A DNA stretch of 16,340 nucleotides, taken from contig JBFKQZ010000041.1 of the NCBI GenBank assembly GCA_041627475.1, positions 1-16,340 of the forward strand. Direction: 5' to 3'. Both the position numbers and the translations under genes were made by a program. The stretch comes from JBFGFG01 sp041627475 (GTDB lineage Bacteria > Actinomycetota > Nitriliruptoria > Nitriliruptorales > Nitriliruptoraceae). The notes beneath the pieces were generated by a model. It made no database searches, was not told the DNA's origin, and saw only the letters and a list, made by a program, of their open reading frames with translations. Numbering within the stretch: position 1 is the stretch's first letter; each line of letters starts with the position of its first letter. Below, piece by piece: positions 1-5,324 of the stretch.

Positions 1-300
1 ACCGACGGGGCCGCACGGCCCGCTCTGCGTCGCGACGACCACGAGGCCGTCGTCCGGGCCTTCTGGGAGCAGCGCCCGGTCGAGGTCGCCGGCCGGGCAG
101 TGGTGCCGGTGCTGCTCGGCCCGGTGCGTGAGGGGTCCGCGTGGGGGCGCGCCGAGGCCGTGGGTGCGGTCCTCGACGCGCTCCCGGCCGGCCGTGTCCA
201 CTGGTTCGAGGACGCGGACCACGACGTCCACGCACAGCGGCCCGACGAGGTCGTCGACGTGCTGCGCGCGGCGCTGAAGGACGGCTTCCTCGCCGCCTGA
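1..300 (+). CDS. Alpha/beta hydrolase, C-terminal fragment
   Basis: This is the 3' end of a gene that begins before the window. The reading frame is open from base 1 and ends at the TGA at 298-300. The last third reads like the end of an alpha/beta-hydrolase fold. A hydrophobic strand (VVPVLLGPV) is followed by VHWFEDADHDVHAQRPDEV, where the His of DADHDVHAQRP sits where the catalytic His of the Ser-Asp-His triad is expected, and then by a closing amphipathic helix (VVDVLRAALKDG). The nucleophile elbow would lie upstream and cannot be seen, so the substrate is unknown. The stop is only 3 nt from the stop of the convergent gene at 304-825. The fold call rests on this short tail only. Confidence 0.7.
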   Translation, partial: TDGAARPALRRDDHEAVVRAFWEQRPVEVAGRAVVPVLLGPVREGSAWGRAEAVGAVLDALPAGRVHWFEDADHDVHAQRPDEVVDVLRAALKDGFLAA

Positions 301-303
301 GCG

Positions 304-825
304 TCAGGCGTCGGCGCCCTCGGTGTCGTCCTCTGCGGGGGCCTCCTCGGCCTCGCCGTCGTCCGGCTCGGCGCCGAACGCAGCCTGGGGCTCCTCCCAG
401 CCCGGCACCTCGGTCTCCGTGGACTCGTAGGCGTCGTCGCGGCGGCGACGGCGCAACAGCCACAGGGCCAGACCGAGCAGCGCGAGTCCCACCGCGGTCC
501 CGAGGATCCACGGTCGCGTCTCGGGGTCCTCCCACAGCTCCTCGACCTCGTCGCGCAGGTCGGTCGCCTCGTGGCGGATCGTCTCGGCAGCGTGCTGGGC
601 ACGGCTCCCGAGGCGCTCGGCGGACTCGTGCGCGGCCTCGTTCGCACGGGCGGCGTACTCGCGCCCGGCCTCGGCTGCGCGGGCGCCGTACAGCTCGGCG
701 GCGTCCTGGGCCGCCTCCGCCGCGCGGCGGGCAGCGCGCTCCGCCTCGGTGAAGTGTCGCTTCGCGGCGGCGCTCAGCTCTGCAGCGGTCGCCTCGGCGC
801 GGTCGACCAGCTCGGTGGTGGCCAT
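304..825 (-). CDS. Coiled-coil protein with one membrane helix
   Basis: This 173-aa protein has three parts. Residues 5-98 are an Ala/Glu/Arg-rich helix with a heptad-like pattern and almost no Gly or Pro, suggesting an apolipoprotein-like coiled coil. Residues 105-124 (PWILGTAVGLALLGLALWLL) form a single hydrophobic helix, followed at once by five or more Arg. The tail (about 130-173) is strongly acidic. By the positive-inside rule the Arg cluster and acidic tail would be cytoplasmic and the coiled coil extracytoplasmic, although no signal peptide is present. The ATG at 825 is preceded by a GAGGAG ribosome site 6-7 nt away, which supports the start. It is divergent from the MOSC gene and convergent with the hydrolase. 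I do not recognise a named family. It resembles small envelope or stress-associated proteins of the YtxH or DUF3618 type, but that is only a resemblance of architecture. Confidence 0.75.
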   Translation of the reverse strand: MATTELVDRAEATAAELSAAAKRHFTEAERAARRAAEAAQDAAELYGARAAEAGREYAARANEAAHESAERLGSRAQHAAETIRHEATDLRDEVEELWEDPETRPWILGTAVGLALLGLALWLLRRRRRDDAYESTETEVPGWEEPQAAFGAEPDDGEAEEAPAEDDTEGADA

Positions 826-860
826 GTCGTGCTCCTCGTGGAGGGTCGTGGGTCATGCAA

Positions 861-892
861 GCACGTGCCACGCCCGGGTGGGGGTCCACCCG
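861..892. promoter_or_regulatory. Dyad symmetries in the divergent region
   Basis: Between the divergent coiled-coil and MOSC genes there is a perfect 8-bp palindrome GCACGTGC at 861-868. Next to it is a 7-bp inverted repeat, CGGGTGG at 875-881 and CCACCCG at 886-892, with a 4-nt loop. Either could be an operator, or the second could be a hairpin in the leader of the minus-strand gene. No T-tract follows, so a classical terminator is unlikely. Confidence 0.3.
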
Positions 893-916
893 TCCGGATC
901 GTCCGACGCCACGATC

Positions 917-922
917 TACGCT
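917..922 (+). promoter_or_regulatory. Candidate -10 element of the MOSC gene
   Basis: TACGCT fits the TA-N3-T pattern of actinobacterial -10 boxes and lies 32 nt before the GTG at 949. This would leave a leader of about 20 nt that just contains the ribosome site. No clear -35 is visible. The same kind of hexamer occurs at similar distances before several other genes here. Confidence 0.35.
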
Positions 923-948
923 CACCCGGACCCGAGCTGGAGGACGAG

Positions 949-1599
949 GTGGGCGGGACCGTCGAGGCGATCTGCGCCGGCACGGTGGAGGAGTTCACCG
1001 TCGCCGGCACCGAGCCGCCTCGGACTGCGCGTACGGCGATCCGCAAGTCGCCGGTCGAAGGTGCCGTGCGCATCACGACGACCGGTGTCGAGGGCGACGA
1101 GATCGGCAACCCCGACTCCCACGGCGGGCCCGTGAAGACCGTCTACGCCTACGCGACCGAGGACCGGGCCTTCTGGGAGCGGCAGCTCGGGCGGGACCTG
1201 CCGCCGGGGTCGTTCGGCGAGAACCTGGCCGTCACCGGCATCGACGTGACCGGCGCCAAGCCCGGCGAGCGCTGGCGCGTGGGGGAGGCCCTGCTCGAGG
1301 TCACCACGATCCGGACGCCCTGCTACAAGCTCGCCTGGGCGCTGGACCGCCCCAAGATCGAGCGCGAGTTCCAGCGTGCTGCGCGTCCCGGCGCCTACCT
1401 CACCGTCATCGAGGAGGGTGACGTCGAGGCCGGCGACGAGGTCCGGGTCGTGCGGACCCGCGAGGACCACGAGATCACGATGGGCCTGCTCGCGCACGCC
1501 TTCCACAACGACCGGCGGCTGCGCGACGAGGTGCTCGAGGACGTCGACCTGCTGCCCCCGGCAGTTGCTGACCACGTGACGTCGATGCTGCGCGGCTAG
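949..1599 (+). CDS. MOSC-domain protein (YiiM-like)
   Basis: This 216-aa protein belongs to the MOSC superfamily (molybdenum cofactor sulfurase C-terminal-like), closest in pattern to YiiM. Visible motifs are an N-terminal strand GTVEAICAG, DSHGGPVKTVYAYA (about 56-69), PGSFGENLAVTG (86-97), PGERWRVGEALLEV (105-118) and IRTPCYKLAWALD (121-133). The conserved Cys125 is the residue proposed to bind or transfer sulfur or Mo-cofactor ligands. YiiM proteins are linked to reduction of N-hydroxylated bases; whether this one acts so is inference. The frame stays open far upstream, but I chose GTG 949 because GGAGG (939-943) lies 5 nt before it and family similarity begins there. The upstream extension is low-complexity and overlaps the divergent gene. 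It appears monocistronic, with a separate promoter before the next gene. Confidence 0.88.
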   Translation: MGGTVEAICAGTVEEFTVAGTEPPRTARTAIRKSPVEGAVRITTTGVEGDEIGNPDSHGGPVKTVYAYATEDRAFWERQLGRDLPPGSFGENLAVTGIDVTGAKPGERWRVGEALLEVTTIRTPCYKLAWALDRPKIEREFQRAARPGAYLTVIEEGDVEAGDEVRVVRTREDHEITMGLLAHAFHNDRRLRDEVLEDVDLLPPAVADHVTSMLRG

Positions 1600-1616
1600 G
1601 CGGACACGGGCACCGG

Positions 1617-1622
1617 TAGCGT
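1617..1622 (+). promoter_or_regulatory. Candidate -10 element of the trio-recO operon
   Basis: TAGCGT lies in the 51-nt gap after the MOSC gene, 34 nt upstream of the ATG at 1651. The identical hexamer occurs 33 nt before ppk2. No convincing -35 was found. Confidence 0.35.
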
Positions 1623-1650
1623 CCACGCCACGCAGCCGCGGAGCCCGACC

Positions 1651-2310
1651 ATGCCCACCATCGTCCTCGTCCGGCACGGCGTCACCGATGCCACGGGGTC
1701 GCGGCTGGGCGGCCACACCGACGCCTCGTTGAACGCGAGGGGACGGGAACAGGCCGAGCAGGTCGCGGCGCACCTCGCCGAGCACGACATCGCCGCCGTC
1801 TACACCTCGCCGATCGTGCGGACCCGCGAGACCGCGGCGATCGTGGCCAAGCCACACGGGCTGTTCCCGCGCACGCAGCGCGGGCTGATCGAGGTGGACT
1901 ACGGCGACTGGACGGACCGACCGCTGCGCGAGCTGCGGGAGGAGCCGCTGTGGTCGACGATCCAGCGCGCACCCTCGCGCGTCCGCTTCCCCGGCGGGGG
2001 CACGATCCGCGGGATGCAGGCGGCGGCCGTCGAGGGCATCGAGGCGATCGCCGCCGCGCACGACGACCGTGAGGTCGTGGTGGCCGTGAGCCACGCCGAC
2101 GTGATCAAGGCGATCCTCGCCCACCACCTCGGGACCAACCTCGACAGCTTCCAGCGGATCGTGGTCGGCCCCGCGTCCGTCAGCGTGCTCGTGCTCGCCG
2201 ACGGTCACCCCGCGGTCGTGCTGTCGGTCAACGGCCGGGGCCCCGTCGACCTCCCGACGCCGCCGAAGGACGAGGGGGCCGACGCGGCCGAGGACGCCGA
2301 CGATGGATGA
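1651..2310 (+). CDS. Histidine phosphatase, MSMEG_4193 family
   Basis: This 219-aa protein is a histidine phosphatase (phosphoglycerate-mutase-like fold). The RHG motif at 8-10 carries the phospho-accepting His9. Arg57 and Arg59 in SPIVRTRET form the phosphate pocket, Glu81 in GLIEVDYGDW is the likely acid, and His148 in AVSHADVIKAIL is the second catalytic His. All residues needed for activity are present, so a true phosphatase is more likely than a remnant. Length and gene order match the actinobacterial MSMEG_4193-type 'phosphomutase', the first member of a conserved three-gene unit with DUF3090 and an SCO1664-like protein. The tail beyond about 195 is acidic and probably disordered. GGAG (1641-1644) precedes the ATG. 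Its 3' end overlaps the next gene by 8 nt, indicating translational coupling. The substrate is unknown. Confidence 0.9.
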   Translation: MPTIVLVRHGVTDATGSRLGGHTDASLNARGREQAEQVAAHLAEHDIAAVYTSPIVRTRETAAIVAKPHGLFPRTQRGLIEVDYGDWTDRPLRELREEPLWSTIQRAPSRVRFPGGGTIRGMQAAAVEGIEAIAAAHDDREVVVAVSHADVIKAILAHHLGTNLDSFQRIVVGPASVSVLVLADGHPAVVLSVNGRGPVDLPTPPKDEGADAAEDADDG

Positions 2311-2818
2311 GCTCGCGGCCCCGTTCCACGTCACCGCCGGCTACCTCGGGCAGCCGGGCAGCCGCACGTTCTTCCTGCAGGCGCAGGACGACGAGGAGCT
2401 GCTGACCGTCGTCTGCGAGAAGGGACAGGTCGACGGGCTCGGTGACCTGCTCGCGCGGGTGCTGGACGAGCTCGACGACACCCCGGCCACCGACTGGGAC
2501 CGCGACGCGATGGAGCTGCGCGAGCCGGTCGAACCGGCCTGGCGCGTCGGCACGATCGGGGTGGGTGTCGACACCGATGCCGGCCGCATCGTGCTCGAGC
2601 TCAAGGAGTTCACCCCGCCCGACCAGGACGAGGTCCCCGGTCTCGCCGAGGAGGTCCGGCTGTGGCTCGACCGGGACATCGCGCGGCGACTGGCCGCGCA
2701 CTGCAAGGAGGTCGTCGGCGAGGGGCGCCCAACCTGCAAGTTCTGCGGGCGACCGATGGACCCGGGCCGCCTGCACGTGTGCCCCCGCACCAACGGTCAC
2801 GGCCGGCTGGCCGTCTGA
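2303..2818 (+). CDS. DUF3090 zinc-knuckle protein
   Basis: This 171-aa protein is the second member of the conserved actinobacterial trio. The N-terminal part (FHVTAGYLGQPGSRTFFLQA, 8-27) and the helix EVRLWLDRDIARRLAAHCKEVV (117-138) match the DUF3090 family as I know it. The C-terminus holds CKFCGRP (Cys145, Cys148), then LHVCPRTNGH (His158, Cys160, His166), an obvious metal-binding knuckle, probably zinc. No catalytic motif of a known enzyme class is visible. ATG 2303 overlaps the phosphatase gene by 8 nt, and its TGA abuts the ATG of the next gene with no spacer, so the three products are probably made in fixed ratio and may act together. The molecular function is not established. Confidence 0.9.
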   Translation: MDELAAPFHVTAGYLGQPGSRTFFLQAQDDEELLTVVCEKGQVDGLGDLLARVLDELDDTPATDWDRDAMELREPVEPAWRVGTIGVGVDTDAGRIVLELKEFTPPDQDEVPGLAEEVRLWLDRDIARRLAAHCKEVVGEGRPTCKFCGRPMDPGRLHVCPRTNGHGRLAV

Positions 2819-3601
2819 ATGCTCGGTGACGACGCCCTGCGCGAGCGCCTCGCGACGGCGGACGGCACGGTCGTGGGTCGCTTCGCGACCGCTTCGAACG
2901 CGACCCTGCTGCTGGCGCTGCACGACGAGGACGGGAACGTCCCGCACGTCGACCCTGCAGCCGGCCTGGCCGGCGTCGACCCCGACCGGTTCGCGGTCTA
3001 CAAGCCGCAGGCGGGGGAGGCGCCACTGTGGGACTTCGAGGACGGCACGCTGTGGCGCCGCGAGGTGGCCGCCCATGTCGTCGATCGGGCGATCGGACTC
3101 GGGATGGTGCCGACGACGCTCGTGCGTGACGACCTCGAGCACGGCCGCGGTGCTGTCCAGGCCTTCGTGCCACACGACCCCGGGGACCACTACTTCGCGC
3201 TGCGGGAGCGTGGCGAGCTGACCGCAGCGCTGCGCCGGATGGTCGTGTTCGACCTCCTGCTGGACAACGCCGACCGCAAGGCCGGCCACCTGCTCGTCGA
3301 CCGCCGTGGGGACGAGCCCCGGCTGCAACTGATCGACCACGGGGTGTGCTTCCACACCGAGCCCCACCTGCGCACCGTCGCGTGGGACTTCGCAGGCGAG
3401 GACGTGCGCGACGACGAGCGTGCGCTGGGAGCCGACCTCGCCGCGCTGCTGGCCGCCGGGGACGACGCGGTCGCACCGCTGCACGAGCTGCTCTCTGACC
3501 GCGAGGTCGAACGGCTGCACGAACGGGCCACGACGGTCGCGCGGCTGCAGGTGTTCCCGCGTCCGCAGCACGACCGGCAGTACCCCTGGCCCCTGCTGTG
3601 A
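2819..3601 (+). CDS. SCO1664-family PI3/4-kinase-like protein
   Basis: This 260-aa protein is the third trio member, a family with distant similarity to phosphatidylinositol 3-/4-kinases. Supporting motifs are FAVYKPQAGEAPLWDF (58-73, Lys62 in the position of the ATP-contacting Lys), GTLWRREVAAHVVD (76-89), MVPTTLVRDD, then FDLLLDNADRKAGHLL (144-159, catalytic-loop-like Asp149/Asn150/Asp152) and LQLIDHGVCFH (169-179, a DHG motif where kinases carry DFG). All elements of an atypical phosphotransferase active site therefore appear present. Whether it phosphorylates a protein, lipid or small molecule is unknown. ATG 2819 directly follows the DUF3090 stop, and recO follows after 9 nt. A kinase-like and a phosphatase-like protein in one coupled unit suggests opposing or sequential chemistry on one substrate; that is inference. 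Confidence 0.88.
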   Translation: MLGDDALRERLATADGTVVGRFATASNATLLLALHDEDGNVPHVDPAAGLAGVDPDRFAVYKPQAGEAPLWDFEDGTLWRREVAAHVVDRAIGLGMVPTTLVRDDLEHGRGAVQAFVPHDPGDHYFALRERGELTAALRRMVVFDLLLDNADRKAGHLLVDRRGDEPRLQLIDHGVCFHTEPHLRTVAWDFAGEDVRDDERALGADLAALLAAGDDAVAPLHELLSDREVERLHERATTVARLQVFPRPQHDRQYPWPLL

Positions 3602-3610
3602 GGGGCTGAC

Positions 3611-4339
3611 GTGGGGACCTATCGCGACCAGGGCATCGTCCTGCGGACGTGGAAGCTGGGCGAGACCGACCGCATCCTCTCGTTGCTGACCGCTGGGCAC
3701 GGCAAGGTGCGTGCCGTCGCCAAGGGCGTGCGGCGACCGGGGAGCCGGTTCGGTGGCCGGCTGGAGCCCTACAGCCTGGTCGACCTGCAGCTGTACGAGG
3801 GCCGGTCGCTGGACGGCGTCAGCCAGGCCGAGCTGGTCGCCCCGCACGCGGCCGTCAGGGCCGACTTCGTGCGCTCGGCCTGTGCCGCCGTGATGGCCGA
3901 GGTCGTGGACAGCGTCGCCCAGGAGGGGCAGCGCGAGCCGCGGCTCTACCTGCTGCTGCAGTCCGCGCTCGACGCCCTGGAGCTCGAGCCGCCGGACCCG
4001 ACGGTGTTCCTCGACGCGTTCCTGCTCCGCGCGGCGGCGTCACAGGGCTTCCCGGCGCGGATCCAGGCGTGTGTCGCGTGTGGTGCGCCGGGGCCGCACC
4101 CCTACCTCTCGGTCGTGCGCGGCGGGTCGCTGTGCACCGAGGACGCGCAGCGCGGCACCCGCGCCGTGCAGCCGGAGGTCGTCGAGGTGCTCGGCCTGCT
4201 CGCCTCGGACCGGTGGGCGGCGTTGGCGGAGCTCGACCTGGACACCCCCGGACGTGACCGCGCGGCGTCCTACGTGCGTGCCTTCGTCGAGCACCACCTC
4301 GACCGCCGCCTCCGCGGGTACGACCTGGTCCCTCGCTGA
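3611..4339 (+). CDS. recO: DNA repair protein RecO
   Basis: This 242-aa protein is RecO, which binds single-stranded DNA and works with RecR to load RecA in RecFOR gap repair. The N-terminal OB fold is recognisable: YRDQGIVLRTWKLGETDRILSLLTAGHGKVRAVAKGVRRPGS within about 4-45, then GGRLEPYSLVDLQLYEGRSL. The helical C-terminal domain carries a zinc-knuckle region: Cys154-x2-Cys157 followed by a single Cys175 in SLCTEDAQRG. The usual second CxxC is reduced to C-T-E-D, so a fourth Cys ligand is missing and Asp178 may replace it. Start GTG 3611 follows a GAGGGG ribosome site (3600-3605) that overlaps the preceding stop. It ends the trio operon. In many actinobacteria recO is close to uppS and glyS, both present further on. 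Confidence 0.93.
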   Translation: MGTYRDQGIVLRTWKLGETDRILSLLTAGHGKVRAVAKGVRRPGSRFGGRLEPYSLVDLQLYEGRSLDGVSQAELVAPHAAVRADFVRSACAAVMAEVVDSVAQEGQREPRLYLLLQSALDALELEPPDPTVFLDAFLLRAAASQGFPARIQACVACGAPGPHPYLSVVRGGSLCTEDAQRGTRAVQPEVVEVLGLLASDRWAALAELDLDTPGRDRAASYVRAFVEHHLDRRLRGYDLVPR

Positions 4340-4354
4340 CGCTCGGGCCTGTTT

Positions 4355-4393
4355 GGGTACCGATGACCACGCGGGACGGGACCTTCGGTACCC
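4355..4393. promoter_or_regulatory. Inverted repeat with two GGTACC cores before ppk2
   Basis: GGGTACCGA at 4355-4363 and TCGGTACCC at 4385-4393 are perfect 9-bp reverse complements, centres 30 bp apart. Each arm contains its own GGTACC palindrome (4356-4361 and 4387-4392). Two self-symmetric sites on nearly the same helix face (about three turns) suit a paired operator upstream of the candidate ppk2 -10. The arms could also pair over a 21-nt loop as a recO terminator, but no U-tract follows. Confidence 0.4.
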
Positions 4394-4415
4394 GCAGCCG
4401 GTGGGGTGTGCTGCC

Positions 4416-4421
4416 TAGCGT
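4416..4421 (+). promoter_or_regulatory. Candidate -10 element of ppk2
   Basis: TAGCGT lies 33 nt before the GTG at 4449, inside the 109-nt recO-ppk2 gap. It would give a leader of about 20 nt that contains the AGGAGG ribosome site. It lies downstream of the GGTACC inverted repeat. Confidence 0.35.
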
Positions 4422-4448
4422 GGTGGCGAGCACAGCAGGAGGCGGGAC

Positions 4449-5276
4449 GTGGACGACGGGGAGCGCGTCTTCAGCGCCGAGGCGTACAACAAGCGCGGTG
4501 TGCTGCGGAAGCAGGTGTACGAGGAGGAGCTCCGTCGGCTCCAGGTCGAGCTCGTGAAGCTGCAGGAGTGGGTCAAGGAGGAGGGCCTGCGCATCGTGGT
4601 CCTGTTCGAGGGGCGCGACGCCGCGGGCAAGGGCGGTGTCATCAAGCGCATCGTCGAGCGCACCAACCCCCGCATCGTGCGGACCGTGGCGCTCGGCACG
4701 CCGTCGGACCGCGAGAAGACGCAGTGGTACTTCCAGCGCTACGTGGCCGAGCTGCCGGCTGCCGGCGAGATCGTCCTCTTCGACCGCAGTTGGTACAACC
4801 GCGCCGGCGTCGAGCGGGTCATGGGCTTCGCGACCGAACGGCAGGTGCAGGAGTTCATGCGCTCCTGCCCGCAGTTCGAGCGCATGCTCGTGCGCAGCGG
4901 GATCCAGGTCATCAAGTACTGGTTCTCGGTCTCCGACGAGGTCCAGGAGCAGCGGTTCCAGGCACGCGTGGAGGACCCCACCAAGCGGTGGAAGCTGTCG
5001 CCGATGGACATCCAGTCCCGCGACCGCTGGCAGGACTACAGCCGCGCGAAGGACGAGATGTTCGCACACACCGACATCAAGCAGTGCCCGTGGTACGTCG
5101 TCAACGCCGACGTGAAGCGGCACGCGCGGCTCAACTGCATCACCCATCTGCTCGAGCAGTTCGACTACAAGGACCTGACGCCGGCGCCGATCGACCTCGG
5201 CCCCCGGCCCGACGCCACCCGCGGCTACGTCCGGCCGCCGCTGGACGAGCAGACGTTCGTGCCCCGGCGGTACTGA
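4449..5276 (+). CDS. ppk2: Polyphosphate kinase 2
   Basis: This 275-aa protein is a PPK2-family kinase, which transfers phosphate between inorganic polyphosphate and nucleoside phosphates. The P-loop-type core is complete: Walker A GRDAAGKGG (55-63), PRIVRTVALGTPSDREKTQWYFQRY (74-98), Walker B FDRSWYNRAGVERVMGF (111-127) and the lid RVEDPTKRWKLSPMD (173-187), then SRDRWQDY. One catalytic domain of about 270 aa without duplication fits class I or III enzymes; ADP versus GDP or AMP preference cannot be read safely. Start GTG 4449 is fixed by a consensus AGGAGG (4437-4442) 6 nt away. It is probably monocistronic: there is a 109-nt gap before it and a hairpin shared with the convergent nirK after it. 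Polyphosphate metabolism has no obvious link to its neighbours. Confidence 0.93.
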   Translation: MDDGERVFSAEAYNKRGVLRKQVYEEELRRLQVELVKLQEWVKEEGLRIVVLFEGRDAAGKGGVIKRIVERTNPRIVRTVALGTPSDREKTQWYFQRYVAELPAAGEIVLFDRSWYNRAGVERVMGFATERQVQEFMRSCPQFERMLVRSGIQVIKYWFSVSDEVQEQRFQARVEDPTKRWKLSPMDIQSRDRWQDYSRAKDEMFAHTDIKQCPWYVVNADVKRHARLNCITHLLEQFDYKDLTPAPIDLGPRPDATRGYVRPPLDEQTFVPRRY

Positions 5277-5281
5277 CGCGG

Positions 5282-5314
5282 CCGACGGCCCCGCCGCGGG
5301 GGCGAGGCCGTCGG
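5282..5314. terminator. Bidirectional hairpin between ppk2 and nirK
   Basis: CCGACGGCC (5282-5290) and GGCCGTCGG (5306-5314) form a perfect 9-bp GC-rich stem with a 15-nt loop that can pair internally. It fills most of the 48-nt gap between the convergent stops. There is no T-run on either side, as is common for hairpin terminators in GC-rich actinobacteria, so it could serve both genes. Confidence 0.6.
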
Positions 5315-5324
5315 GGTGCGCAGC

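Noticed and set aside
571..948. Upstream extension of the MOSC reading frame
   Set aside because: It overlaps the divergent coiled-coil gene and is low-complexity; GGAGG with GTG at 949 and the start of family similarity define the true start.
922..2334. Minus-strand open frame (470 codons) opposite the MOSC and phosphatase genes
   Set aside because: Spans two plus-strand genes and their promoter region; no motif.
2228..3847. Long minus-strand open frame (539 codons) opposite the trio and recO
   Set aside because: It lies antisense to four well-supported genes, contains no recognisable motif, and has the Arg/Pro/Val/Asp-rich composition typical of shadow frames in GC-rich DNA.
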